A stretch of 35,726 nucleotides of DNA from Lewinellaceae bacterium (GCA_016708875.1 JADJFA010000003.1:1-35726), one strand, 5' to 3'. Counted from the first letter of the stretch, positions 8,289-18,297 are shown. Numbers and translations: made by a program. Notes: generated by a model from the letters alone, not told the origin.

Positions 8289-9986
8289 TCAAAAATCCAT
8301 GTTCGGATTCCACATATTGATCCGAAGCCCCGCACCGAAAACTTGAGTTGAAATCTCCCTTGCAGCATCGTCGCTGGCTTTCTTTCGATGGAGGAATTTG
8401 ATATCTACAAACACATTATGCCATAACGACCAGGATGCATCCAGACCGAATAGATCAATCCTGGCCGCCACGCCTTGGCCAATCTCATTGTCGTAGTCCT
8501 GCACACGTGTGTTATAATCAATGAGTGGAGTGCCGCCCCAATTCTCAGTGGGTGTATTGTCCCCAATTTGGGCATGGATAAAACGTGCTTGAAGCGAAAG
8601 GCGAGAAAGTGGCTGCCAACGAAGCAACACAAGCGATTCTCTGAAATTGGCACCTAAAAGGGTGCGCCAAGGGTTGGTTGTAGTGCGTGTAGCTATTCGC
8701 AGGATCGTAATGGGAGTAAGTAAATGGCCTCGCAAGGTTGTGTTCCACTTGCAAATCCAAATGATCGAGACCAAATACATTCACATATTTGACGCCGGCC
8801 TGGATTCCCCACTTGTTTGCCCACCAGCCACTCCCACTAAATATTTCAGAAGACACCAGTTCATCGAGCAGCACTTGTCCATAGAGTTGAACACGCCGCA
8901 GCACGTTCCAACGCCCATCAAATCCCAACAGTACATTGTCAGGACTGCCGATCATACCTTCCACGCTGCGGTAAAAATGACAGGATTCAAGTATTGGAAC
9001 TCAAACTGGCGACTGCGATTGAAAACCGTGGCCTCAAAAAAGCCAAATGCCAGGCTAGGTGTAACCTTGAAATTCAAATAGTGGATGGCCACATACTTTT
9101 TGGGCAAGATCGTGCCATCGGGGATATTTACCTGAGAAACAGGACTAAGCTCGAGGAACAGGTTTTGGAAATGAAACTTCCACACACGGGTATCCAAGCT
9201 CAAGAAAAGGTCGGTGCAGAAAAATCTGAGAGGAACATAGAACGGTAGCCATTCCCAATAAAATGCTTGCCGTGTCCAATTTGGATGCCAAAATGCCTTG
9301 ATGCTTGAAAGCCAAGATAGGCGGTGGCCACATTGAAATCGTAACCATTCTGAATATTAAAAAGATTGCTGTTGTAGCCCTTGAAAAAACCGGCACCTGG
9401 AATTGCCAGGAATTCACCTACCCGCTGGGAAACATATCGCGGAAAGCGAGCCTGCGTTTCCACCAAATTGGTATAAAAAACACTTTTCGGTCCACCTCAC
9501 CGCGCAGTTCAAATCCGCGCTGGTTTTGAAAACCATTTCCGCATCATCCCGTTCGCGACCCAAATGAAAATTCAGCATTGGGTTGGCCCGAAGTTTAAAA
9601 TAGCGGGTGTTCACTTCATAGAAGTTGGCGGGCGTTTGGTAAAAGTATTTTAAAATTCCTCTTCTGGCATTACGACGTAATAAACGGCTGGTGTCGGCAA
9701 GCCATTCATTGTTATCATTCAATAAATAGCGAATATCTCTTTGATCTCGCCAAGAAAGCTGCTTTGAACCCAAGGAATCAAGCCTGAGCGCGTATACTGC
9801 TGCATCTCGCCTATTAAAGAATTTGAGTTCGGGGTGAATCGGGCTTTCGATACCGCTCAGAATTTCCAAGCGGTCGAGCATTGGGTAGGAAGGGGATTGC
9901 AGCGGAATGCCGGATGTTTGGGAAAGCAGTGGTAGTGGCAGTAGCAGTGGCAGTAGCCCCCGCAAACGGCGTAACATATTGATCAT
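8289..9986 (-). CDS. Outer-membrane beta-barrel protein, Wzi capsule-assembly / RemB-like family, frameshifted
   Basis: About 566 residues. It starts MINMLRRLRGLLPLLLPLPL, a signal peptide. Next comes a periplasmic segment (YPMLDRLEILSGIESPIHPE), then a barrel-type alternation of aromatic and polar strands to the C-terminus INMWNPNMDF (TGA 8289-8291). The block IGHGKHFIGNGYRSMFLSDF (around 9275-9210) is the conserved core I associate with the Wzi capsule-attachment family and with the gliding protein RemB of flavobacteria. Five or so indels split it. The start lies 7 bases after the stop of the polysaccharide deacetylase gene, so the two are translationally close. This supports a role in surface polysaccharide. 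A gliding role is a second possibility that I cannot separate from sequence alone. Confidence 0.8.
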
Positions 9987-9993
9987 AAAGAAA

Positions 9994-11257
9994 TTAGCTT
10001 GCTATAAAACCTAGAAATACCGCTTTCCAATCTTCCCAGAAGGGAGCATTCCAGGAGGAGTTATGCCAAAGCAGGGTAAAGTCCCCCCCATATTTTTCCA
10101 CCGTGCGGCGAAGTTGGAGCAGGTGTTCAGCAGATTGTTCAGGGGTATATCGGCGGTATAACGCCAGGGTCACGTCCATAGCAATGAGCGGTTTCTCTCG
10201 TAAGTTCAGCATTTTGCGCTGTTTTGTATCAAAAACTGGGAAATCATGACAAATTCCACATCGAAAACCCTCCCCCTCGGGGTATCCAAGCGTACTGTCT
10301 TCCTGCAAACCTGCGGCCTCCCACATTTGCCAGGTTTTTGGGGCTGAAAACCGCAGGTAATGCTGGCGACCAGAGGTAATTTCAATGGGTGAAACCTGAC
10401 GGAGCGACTCCAGCTCAAGATTAAAAACTTCATGACTTTCAAAAGCCTCGTAACTGGGGTGAAATCCGATCCCATGGCCGCGTACTGCAATTTTTGTCAT
10501 CAATTTATTGACAAACGGATGCCGAATCGGGTACCAGCAATCGCTTGAACGATGTCTTTCTCCCATGAAGTTGAACTGTGCGTGAAGATTGTTTCTTTCA
10601 AAGAGGTCAAGCCATTCGTCAAACACATCGTAAGGGTCCTTTTGCTTGAAAGCGTGATTTTTGAGCCAATAGGTGGCTTCATTTATGTCGCCACGTTTAA
10701 AATTGCCCCGGCAATGGTCTTTGCCCAGTCTGCATTAGACCACCAGAGCCTCGGATGGTCTACATCACAACTTATTGAAATTTGGAACGGACGCTGTTTG
10801 CGCTCGCCACGCCAACCAAGCCGGACCAGGGCTTCCCAAAGCCAATCGGCCCATTCGTTCACAACCGGGCGGTGGAGAAAACCCTGTTTCCAAGCCAAGG
10901 ATTGTACTGCGGGGAAACGCCCATGTGCGTCGCGTTCTGAACTCCAGGTTTCTTCCAAGCGCGTAAGCAGGAAGAAAGCAATGAAAAAAAAATCGGAAGT
11001 AGGCTCATTGGTGAAGTGGAAGGCTGGTGGTGGGCAGCAGTTTTCCGATCCCGAAAATCGGGATAAACTTTCGGGAAGTTCCATCGCAGCAAACCAATCC
11101 TCGATTTTCAATTCCGCACCGTTCGGGAGTCGGAATATGCAAGCCTCTCCCCAGCAAATTCCACAACGTATTCAATGCCCAGCATCTCGCGGAACAAGAC
11201 GTGGAAAATGTATTCCTTTTCAGGCTGAAAATGTTCAGAAGTCAGAACAGTTAGCAT
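9994..11257 (-). CDS. Polysaccharide deacetylase family protein (NodB-like, with N-terminal DUF7033-like region), frameshifted
   Basis: About 421 residues, starting MLTVLTSEHFQPEKEYIFHV at ATG 11257. The N-terminal ~170 residues resemble the DUF7033 region found in Bacteroidota capsule loci (HFTNEPTSDFFFIAFFLLTR, then RDAHGRFPA). The NodB-like part carries ISCDVDHPRLWW, with the metal-binding Asp-x-Asp-His type motif, then FNFMGERHRS, GIGFHPSYEAFE with a ligand-type His, and a C-terminal HNSSWN. It probably removes N-acetyl groups from an exported glycan. At least two indels occur (near 11110 and 10650). A palindromic element lies inside the coding sequence at 11049-11076. Downstream is the Wzi/RemB-like gene after 7 bases; upstream is lhgO with a 39-base gap. 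Confidence 0.82.
11049..11076. repeat. Palindromic element inside the deacetylase gene
   Basis: TCCCGAAAATCGGGA (11049-11063) is a palindrome, and the outer arms TCCCGAAA (11049-11056) and TTTCGGGA (11069-11076) also pair. In the protein it codes for ESLSRFSGS. It shares the core CCCGAAAGTT (minus strand) with the element at 29776-29805. Confidence 0.65.
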
Positions 11258-11296
11258 ATTTATCCTTAATCAATCGGTTATCACGCTATACAATCC

Positions 11297-12517
11297 TTAT
11301 CCTATCCTTTTCACCACCATCTCCGCCACCGTCTCCCCAATAGCCAGCGAAGCCGTGGCAGCAGGACTGGGCGCATTGCAGACATTCAGGATACGTGGGC
11401 GCTCAAGGAATAGAAAATCGTCAAGCAGATTGCCATCGCGGTCACAAGCCATTGCACGGACTCCTGCACGGCCAGGCACAACATCATCGGGCTTTATAGC
11501 GGGCACGAGCCGCTGGAGCGCCCGTATAAAATGGGCTTTTGAATAACTGCGCTGCATTTCAGCCCAGCCTTCCCGCCAGTATTTTCGGGCAATTTTCCGG
11601 AATCCAGAAAAAGCGAGCGTTTCGCCTAATTCCTTGAAATTCAAATCCCAACGCGAATATCCTTCCCGTTGAAATGCCAGCACTGCATTGGGGCCAGCTT
11701 CGATACCTCCATGAATCATACGTGTAAAATGAACCCCAAGAAATGGAAAATCCGGGTTTGGAACCGGGTAAATTAAATTGCGCACAAGGTGTTCTGAGGC
11801 AGGTTTCAGTTCGTAATATTCGCCACGGAAAGGAATGATTTGAACCTTGAGTTTTTCGCCCGTCAGTCTGGCAATATGATCGGAGTAGAGGCCGGAGCAA
11901 TTGACGAAAAAGGAGGCCTCCCAAGATTTTCCTTGTATTACAGATTGGCTTTCTTCTGTTTCCAGCACAATCCCGGCATTTGTGTCTTTTATCGCTACAA
12001 CTTTTTGATTTACAAAGACTTCCCCGCCTTTGCTTTGAAAAATTTCAGCGTATTTACGTGCCACAATACCATAGTCCACAATACCAGCTTGGGGCACCCA
12101 TAGTGCTTCTACAGCGCGAACATTCGGCTCAATTTCAATGGCTTCGGCAGCCGTGATTTTCCGAATTCCAAGGAGGCCGTTTTCTATTCCGCGCTGGAAA
12201 ATTTTGTCCAATTGGCTTCGCTCATTTTCTTCAGAAGCGACGATTATTTTGCCGCAAACGTCGTGTTGAATTTCATGTTCCCGACAAAACTCGAGCATCA
12301 AATCATAGCCGCGCTTGCAATTGACGGCCCGAAGGCTGCCAGGGCGATAGTAAATGCCTGAATGGATTACACCACTGTTTCGACTGCTCTGATGCGCTGC
12401 TACCTGGGCTTATTTTTCAAGCACCGCAATTCGAAATTTGGGGCGTTGCCGCTGTAATTGCAAGGCCGTAGCAAGCCCGACAATTCCTCCTCCAGCAATA
12501 ATTACATCGTAGTGCAT
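11297..12517 (-). CDS. lhgO: L-2-hydroxyglutarate oxidase, one in-frame stop codon
   Basis: A flavoenzyme that oxidises L-2-hydroxyglutarate to 2-oxoglutarate. The frame from ATG 12517 has 406 sense-length codons, the normal family size. It opens with the FAD-binding motif IIAGGGIVGLATALQLQ, then SSRNSGVIHSGIYYRPGSL, the block GVHFTRMIHGGIEAGPNAVL, and GRAGVRAMACDRDGNLLDDF with the C-terminal FAD site APSPAATASLAIGE. The reading frame is uninterrupted except for a TAA at 12410-12412 (codon 36), in ...AVLEK*AQVA..., where homologs have an acidic residue. A single G-to-T change would explain it. A -7 box lies 4 bases before the ATG, so the mRNA may be leaderless. It could be co-transcribed with the deacetylase and Wzi genes below it. 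Confidence 0.88.
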
Positions 12518-12521
12518 GGGG

Positions 12522-12529
12522 CGAAGATA
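12522..12529 (-). promoter_or_regulatory. -7 box TATCTTCG directly before lhgO
   Basis: On the minus strand TATCTTCG, one base off TAnnTTTG, is followed by CCCC and the ATG at 12517. A TTG lies 17 bases upstream of the box as a possible -33 element. The distance predicts a leaderless mRNA. Confidence 0.55.
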
Positions 12530-12641
12530 GTTTGAAGGCCACCGCACAATCCACGGTATTACATTTTCCTGTTTTGAATTTTCCGGTTTTGCAGTTTTAA
12601 CAATAGTATGTTAACCACTACCCTATTGCCGGGAGGCTGGG

Positions 12642-12649
12642 TACTTTTG
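12642..12649 (+). promoter_or_regulatory. -7 box TACTTTTG for the amidohydrolase-fold gene
   Basis: An exact TAnnTTTG match, 52 bases before the ATG at 12702. A TTG at about 12626 is closer than the usual -33 spacing. Confidence 0.55.
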
Positions 12650-12701
12650 CAGGACTTTTATTGAATAATTTTCTCTAATCCATTCAAAGTCAACATTTTA
12701 A

Positions 12702-13946
12702 ATGAAACGCATACTCGTTCCTTTTTTGTTTTTTTGCTTTATCTGCCTGGATATGATGGCACAAACGGCCGGAAAAAACTACGAATTCCGCAACGGTCAA
12801 TGGTACAATGGCAAGGGCTTTGTCACCGCTACCTGGTACACCACAAATGGTGTCCTAAGCAAAAAAGCCCCTGCAAAAATTGACTCCATGATTGACCTCG
12901 AAGGCCGCTGGGTGGTGCCTCCAATGGGCGATGCACACTGCTCAAGTGTCACGGAAAACCCTTCCGCTACCAATACCCTAAGCCAGTATATGGGTGAGGG
13001 GGTGTTTTACCTACAAATGCTAGGAAACACCCAAGAAGGCCGTGCAGCCACTGCCCCCCCTTCTAAATAAGGCTGGTGCACCCGACGCTGTTTTTTCCAA
13101 TGGTGTAATTACCTGCACACTAGGACACCCGTTTTTGGAATATGAAGGCCCGGCCAACAAAATCAAAAACCCAAGCCTTTGGGGTGAAAAATACGCCGAA
13201 CTGAAAACCAGCCAAAAAATGCTCGGCAATGGTTACTGGTTTATAGACAACAAAGTGGCGCTCGAAGCCAACTGGGACAAAATAAAAATGCAAAACCCAG
13301 GTGTGATTTCGATTTATTTGATGGACATGCAAAACAACGGCGGCAAGGAAGGGAAGGGCCTTTCTGCCGAAGTTGCTAAGCTAGTGGTGAAAAAAGCGCA
13401 CAAATCTGGCCTCCGCGTCTTTGCAAATGTTGAAACAGCAGACGATCTAAGACTTGGCTTAAAACTCGGTGTTGATGGCTTTGCCAACCTGCCCGGCCAC
13501 AATTGGGATGGCTTAGGTGATACCAAGAAATTCGAACTTACCGCTGCCGACATAAAGACACTTGTAAAGAAAAAGACTCCGCTGGTGTTGCTGCTTTCCC
13601 ACGGACAGGCCGCCGCCAATCGTGCCGCAGTTCAAGAATTTCATAAAAAACGCTGAAACGCCTACTCGACGCCAACGTTGCAGTGGCAATAGGTTCCGAT
13701 GACGCACAACGTACTTTGCGGATGGAATTAAACTATTGGTTTGGACTCGGAGAATTGGACGATGCGAATACGCTTAAAGTGCTGTGCGAGAACACCCCAC
13801 GTGCCATTTTCCCCAACCGAAAAATAGGCAAAATTGAAAATGGCTACGAGGCTAGTTTCCTTGTGCTTGGCGACAACCCGCTCACCAACGTGTTGAAAGC
13901 AAGGGTTCAGGCATTTAAAGTAAAAAACGGAGTGCTGTTGAAGTAA
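12702..13946 (+). CDS. Exported amidohydrolase-superfamily protein with most metal ligands missing; two frameshifts
   Basis: About 415 residues with a signal peptide (MKRILVPFLFFCFICLDMMA). The fold is recognisable throughout: WVVPPMGDAHCSSV after strand 1, LLNKAGAPDAVFSNG, ISIYLMDMQ, LRVFANVETADD, VDGFANLPGHNWDG, VAIGSDDA, and the C-terminal beta part GKIENGYEASFLVLGDNPL. Active family members carry H-x-H, Lys, His, His and Asp at these sites. Here the second H of HxH is Ser, and the Lys (IKxYL) is Ser. Both later His (FAH, GFAH) are Asn, and only the Asp of GSDD remains. Indels at a C run near 13050 and an A run near 13650 break the frame but do not cause these changes. It is probably a non-catalytic periplasmic protein. 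An intrinsic terminator follows. Confidence 0.82.
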
Positions 13947-13980
13947 TTTAGAAGCGCGCTTATTTGATAAATATGAGAAA

Positions 13981-14013
13981 AAGCCTAGCAAAACGCTGGG
14001 CTTCTTCGTTTTT
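13981..14013 (+). terminator. Probable terminator after the amidohydrolase-fold gene
   Basis: AAGCCTAGC (13981-13989) and GCTGGGCTT (13995-14003) pair with one G-U around AAAAC. Five T follow after a short gap. Confidence 0.55.
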
Positions 14014-14087
14014 GGCCGAACCTAGCCAAACTTTCATCGAATCATACATGGGACGCAAACTCTTTTTGGGATTTTTGCGCCTTGTAG

Positions 14088-14140
14088 GGCGAAATTTATT
14101 TCGCCAAAAAAAATTATAAGTCGGCGAAATGTGTTTCGCC
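14088..14140. repeat. Two copies of a GGCGAAA/TTTCGCC palindrome
   Basis: GGCGAAATTTATTTCGCC (14088-14105) and GGCGAAATGTGTTTCGCC (14123-14140) are 7-bp-arm hairpins with 4-base loops, 17 bases apart. They lie within 80 bases of the start of the M16 peptidase gene, in its presumed promoter or leader. Confidence 0.75.
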
Positions 14141-14168
14141 CCACAATTCATCACACCATAACATAAAC

Positions 14169-15488
14169 ATGAAAAAGACAATTCTGCTCTTTTCCCTCAT
14201 CGCGCTTCTGCACAGTATGGCTGTTGCCCAAAACATCCAGTTCGTGGAGTACGACATGGCCAACGGTCTAAAAGTGCTGCTCCACGAAGACCACTCTACA
14301 CCCATTGTGGCCGTTTCTGTCATGTACCATGTGGGTTCCAAGAATGAAAAACCCAAACGTTCGGGCTTTGCCCACTTTTTCGAGCACTTGCTGTTTGAAG
14401 GCTCGGAAAACATCAAACGCGGCGAGTTCGATGACTACATCAACAACGCAGGGGGCATGAACAATGCCAACACCTGGTACGACCGCACGTATTATTACGA
14501 GGTGCTGCCAAGCAATCAACTCGGACTAGGCCTTTGGTTAGAGAGTGAACGGATGCTGCACGCCAAGGTCGAACAGGTAGGCGTGGAGACCCAACGCCAG
14601 GTTGTGAAGGAAGAACGCCGCCAACGCGTTGACAATCAGCCTTACGGGCGACTTCTGGAGGAGACCCTCAAACGACTGTATAAAGTCCACCCCTACAAAA
14701 GTTCTGTTATCGGTTCAATGGAAGACTTGGATGCAGCGCAAGAGATTGATTACAAAACCTTTTACAAGGATTTTTATCGCCCCGACAATGCCATTTTGAG
14801 CATTGCAGGGGATATTGACATAGAGCAGACTAAGAAACTGGTTGACTCATTTTTCAAAGACATTCCAAGGGGCAAGGGAGAGATTCAGCGTAAATTCCCG
14901 CAAGAGCCTGCCATAACACAAATGCAGCGCGACACTGTTTATGACAATGTGCAATTGCCTGCCGTCATTCTTGCCTATCATATCCCTGCGCAGGGCACCA
15001 AAGATTTTTATGCCGTTAAAATGCTCGGAATGGTGCTGAGCCAGGGAGAAAGCAGCAGAATGCAAAAGAACATTGTAGATGAGCAGCAGAAAGCAGTGTT
15101 TGCTGGCTCATTTCCGCTCGAACTGGAAGACCCAGGCGCCAATATTTGCTTTGGCATTGCCAACCTAGGGGTGGAAATTGCCGATCTGGAAAAAAGCATG
15201 GATGCAGTCATTGCTGACGTACAAACCAATCTGATCTCAGATTTGGAGTTCCAAAAACTTCAAAATCAAGTGGAGAATGACTTCGTGAGCGAAAACAACA
15301 GCATGGCCGGAATTGCGGAGAATCTTGCTAAATATGAAATGTATTACGGCGACGCAACCCTTATCAATACCGAACTCGAGCGCTACCGCAAAGTGACCCG
15401 TGAAGACATTCGAGCGGCAGCCAACAAGTACTTTAACAAAAATGCCCGAGTGGTGCTACACTGGATGCCACAGCCGGCGAAACCATGA
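14169..15488 (+). CDS. M16 family zinc metallopeptidase, catalytic member
   Basis: An intact 439-residue protein with a signal peptide (MKKTILLFSLIALLHSMAVA), so it is exported to the periplasm. It has the inverted zinc motif HxxEH in GFAHFFEHLLFEG (residues ~67-79) and a downstream glutamate in VVKEERRQRVDNQPYG, together the three zinc ligands and the base of M16 proteases. The second half contains the substrate-binding domain (LPAVILAYHIPAQGTKDFYA, then QGESSRMQKNIV). It is followed by a second M16 gene that lacks the zinc motif, the usual arrangement of M16B active/inactive pairs, which may form a heterodimeric chamber degrading peptides. A long hairpin separates the two genes. Confidence 0.92.
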   Translation: MKKTILLFSLIALLHSMAVAQNIQFVEYDMANGLKVLLHEDHSTPIVAVSVMYHVGSKNEKPKRSGFAHFFEHLLFEGSENIKRGEFDDYINNAGGMNNANTWYDRTYYYEVLPSNQLGLGLWLESERMLHAKVEQVGVETQRQVVKEERRQRVDNQPYGRLLEETLKRLYKVHPYKSSVIGSMEDLDAAQEIDYKTFYKDFYRPDNAILSIAGDIDIEQTKKLVDSFFKDIPRGKGEIQRKFPQEPAITQMQRDTVYDNVQLPAVILAYHIPAQGTKDFYAVKMLGMVLSQGESSRMQKNIVDEQQKAVFAGSFPLELEDPGANICFGIANLGVEIADLEKSMDAVIADVQTNLISDLEFQKLQNQVENDFVSENNSMAGIAENLAKYEMYYGDATLINTELERYRKVTREDIRAAANKYFNKNARVVLHWMPQPAKP

Positions 15489-15494
15489 TAATTG

Positions 15495-15586
15495 ATTGGT
15501 TATTCGAGTATTTGGTGATTTGGTTATTTGAGTGCCCAAGCCGGAAACCTCGAATAACCAAATCACCAAATACTCGAATAACCAAA
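15495..15586. repeat. Long inverted repeat with 38-bp arms between the M16 genes
   Basis: The left arm 15495-15532 and right arm 15549-15586 are complementary at all but about two positions around a 16-base loop. Each arm is itself a near-tandem array (GGTTATTCGAGTATTTGGTG, then GATTTGGTTATTTGAG). It begins 7 bases after the stop of the first M16 gene and is followed by CTTTTT, so it could attenuate transcription into the second. Confidence 0.85.
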
Positions 15587-15611
15587 TAACCTTTTTCAAT
15601 ATTGATTTTCA

Positions 15612-17786
15612 ATGAAAAAAATACTCTTTTCCATTATAAGCATATCCCTGCTCTTGGCCGCATGTTCTCCAAAAGCAGCCGACAAAACGAGCAGCACAAA
15701 ACCTGCCCCGTCCCCTACCCCAACAGTTTCCGCAAGCAAGGCGCCAAAGATACCGTTACCCACTGGCGATGTGCGCAAAAACGCTCCAGCTCCTGGCAAT
15801 GCGCCAATGGTACAAATTGGCAAAGCCGAAACCTTTAAACTTGAAAACGGACTAACGGTTATCCTCGTGGAAAACCACAAATTGCCCAAAGTTTCCTATC
15901 GGATATTCGTTGACAAAGACCCTGTGTTGGAAAAAGACGCGGCTGGTTACCTGGACATGGTGGGTGAACTCCTCTCGAAAGGCACAACTACCCGCACTAA
16001 ACCTCAAATAGACGAACAGGTTGATTTCCTGGGTGCATCGCTGTTTTCAGATGCCAATGGCGTCAATGGCGGATGCCTCAGCAAACACAGCGATAGATTG
16101 CTGGAAATCATGTCCGATGTGCTGCTCAATCCTGTTTTTCCGCAGGAGGAACTAGACAAATCCAAAAAACGGGCAGAAAGTGGGCTTGCTTCACAAAGGA
16201 CGATGCCAACGCCATTGCGGGAAATGTGGCTGCGGTATTACGCTATGGGAAAGACCATCCTTACGGCGAAAACATGACCGATGCCACGCTGGCCAAGATA
16301 AATTTGGAGCAAATCAAAAACCATTACAATACCTATTTCAAACCCAATATCTCCTACCTCGTGGTGACGGGAGACGTGACAAAAGCCCAGGCGGAAAAGC
16401 AAGCAAAACAGTATTTTGGGAAATGGGCCAAGGGTGTGGTTCCCACACACAATTACGGAGTTCCGCGTGCTCCAGAGAAAACACAGGTTGATTTTGTTCA
16501 CAAAGCTGGCGCGGTGCAATCTGTTATCAATATCACCTATCCCGTTGATCTTCAACCTGGTACCCCAGATGTAATTCCTTCCCGAGTGACGAATACCATT
16601 CTTGGGGGTTATTTCAACAGCCGCCTCAACAACAACCTGCGCGAAGGCCACGGTTGGACTTATGGCTCAGGAAGCTCGCTTAATCCGGATAAATTGGTAG
16701 GCTCTTTTAACGCTTCTGCAAGTGTTCGCAATGCTGTGACAGACAGTAGCATCATTGAAGCCCTGAAAGAAATGCGCCGGCTGAGCAACGAAAAGGTGGA
16801 TCAGGCAGAATTGCAAGTGGTCAAAAATGTTATGGCAGGCAATTTCTCCAGAAGCCTGGAAGAGCCTGGCACGGTAGCCACCTTTGCCTTGAATACTGCC
16901 CGCTACAACCTTCCAGCCGATTACTATGAAAAGTACCTTGAAGTGCTTCAAAACGTAAGCGCAGAACAGGTACAAGCCATGGCACAAAAGTATATCCGCC
17001 CCAACCAGGCGCATATTTTGGTAGTGGGCAACAAGAAAGATGTGGCCGATCGGTTGAAACAGTTTTCTGCGGATGGAAAAATCAATTTTTATGATGCTTA
17101 TGGCAACCCAGTAAAAGAAGTCAATCCGTCCCTACCCGCTGGGCTTACGGCGGAACAAGTGGTGGAAGACTATTTGAATGCGATTGGTGGGCGTGCAAAA
17201 ATTAACGGAGTAAAGGATATGCAATCTACGTCAACGATGCAATTGCAGGGCATGTCTTTCGGAATGAAGACCTTCCAAAAAGGCCGGGACAAATACGCGG
17301 TTGAGATGACCATGAACGGCCAACCGATGAATAAGCAACTGTATGATGGCGTGGAAGGAAAGCAATCTTCCACAGGGGCCCCAATAGCATATTTAGAAGG
17401 GGAACAATTAAATGACCTTAAAGAGCAAGCGTTGTTTTGTAAAGAGGCTGCCTATAAAACAGGTGGTTACAAATACGTGCTGAAAGGCTTGGAAACCGTA
17501 GAAGGCAACAATGCCTATGTGATTGAAGTGGAACGGCCTGATGGAAAAAATCACAGAATATTACGATACTAAAACCAGTCTAAAGGTTCGCGAAGTTAGT
17601 ACCGCTAAAGGTCCAGATGGCGCCCCAACCGTTCAAACGGTGGATTTAATGGATTACAAAGAGGTAAACGGCGTGAAATTACCCCATGGGATGAAGGTCT
17701 CTGGTGCCTTGCCAGTGCCCTTTAAAGTCAGCGTCACAGATATAAAATTGAATAATGGTGTGGATGATGCCGTGTTTAAAATGTGA
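15612..17786 (+). CDS. M16 family peptidase-like lipoprotein, non-catalytic member with C-terminal LolA-like domain; frameshifted
   Basis: About 725 residues. The N-terminus MKKILFSIISISLLLAACSP ends in a lipobox, so it is a lipoprotein, followed by a Pro/Ser/Thr-rich linker. The M16 part starts FKLENGLTVILVENHKLPKV. Where active enzymes have HxxEH it reads AGYLDMVGELLSKGTTTR, so zinc binding is lost. The second half carries NLREGHGWTYGSGSSL, a normal R/Y region. From about 17150 a domain of LolA/outer-membrane lipoprotein-sorting type follows (VVEDYLNAIGGRAKINGVKD to DDAVFKM). Breaks lie near 16200 and 17550; the latter is a missing A in a run of six. It pairs with the active M16 protein upstream. 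Confidence 0.85.
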
Positions 17787-17844
17787 ACTTCCAATAACTT
17801 TTTGAAAGTTTGCCCTGATATTTCGAGAACGTAAAGTTCAAAAC

Positions 17845-17852
17845 TACCTTTG
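17845..17852 (+). promoter_or_regulatory. -7 box TACCTTTG upstream of yajC
   Basis: An exact TAnnTTTG match 81 bases before the yajC ATG. It directly abuts the hairpin at 17853-17881. Confidence 0.55.
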
Positions 17853-17886
17853 CGCATCCTGTCGCTTGTCGGCAGGGTGCGTTTTT
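17853..17886 (+). terminator. Intrinsic terminator overlapping the yajC promoter region
   Basis: CGCATCCTG (17853-17861) and CAGGGTGCG (17873-17881) pair with one wobble, followed by TTTTT (17882-17886). It ends the M16 transcript or, if the promoter at 17845 is used, lies at the start of the yajC leader. Confidence 0.7.
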
Positions 17887-17933
17887 ATCAACCAGTTCCC
17901 AAATTGCCAATTCCACCATTCAACAATTCAACC

Positions 17934-18221
17934 ATGCACCACATTCTATTGCAAGCAGCAGGCAACCCACTCCTTGGGATGTTGTTCCCACTTCTCATCG
18001 TTGTTGTTTTTTACTTCTTCCTAATCCGCCCACAAATCAAGAAACAAAAAGAGCAACAAAAATTTATCGAAAGCCTACGGGAGGGTATGGAGGTCGTTAC
18101 CAATTCAGGAATAATCGGGCGCATCACTAAAATGGACGGCCCTATCGTTCGATTGATGGTGGACGAAAAAACGTTTATCCGTGTAGTGAAATCGTCCATC
18201 CAGGGCGAGTTTAAAGGATAG
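17934..18221 (+). CDS. yajC: Sec translocase accessory subunit YajC
   Basis: An intact 95-residue inner-membrane protein that associates with SecDF and the SecYEG translocon. It has the one typical N-terminal membrane helix (MLFPLLIVVVFYFFLIRP, residues ~16-33), the conserved FYFFLIRPQIKKQKEQ junction, and the small cytoplasmic beta domain (SLREGMEVVTNSGIIGRITK, then VVKSSIQGEF). It is the usual length. The start ATG at 17934 is preceded by a 75-base leader without a clear Shine-Dalgarno site. secDF is not in the window. The neighbours, an M16 peptidase and a DUF6340 lipoprotein, are exported proteins, but the link may be chance. Confidence 0.95.
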   Translation: MHHILLQAAGNPLLGMLFPLLIVVVFYFFLIRPQIKKQKEQQKFIESLREGMEVVTNSGIIGRITKMDGPIVRLMVDEKTFIRVVKSSIQGEFKG

Positions 18222-18235
18222 TGGACTTTTGATTG

Positions 18236-18263
18236 TTGGACGTTGGACATATTCAACGTCCAA
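18236..18263. repeat. Inverted repeat made of TTGGACG/TTGGACA units
   Basis: TTGGACGTTG (18236-18245) and CAACGTCCAA (18254-18263) are perfect complements. The flanks add further TTGGACA/TGTCCAA units. It lies 14 bases after the yajC stop. Confidence 0.75.
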
Positions 18264-18297
18264 TGTCCAATGTCAAAAAATCTAAAACCAACCGATT

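Noticed and set aside
10552..11343. 263-codon ORF on the plus strand
   Set aside because: It is antisense to the polysaccharide deacetylase, with low-complexity sequence and no family features.
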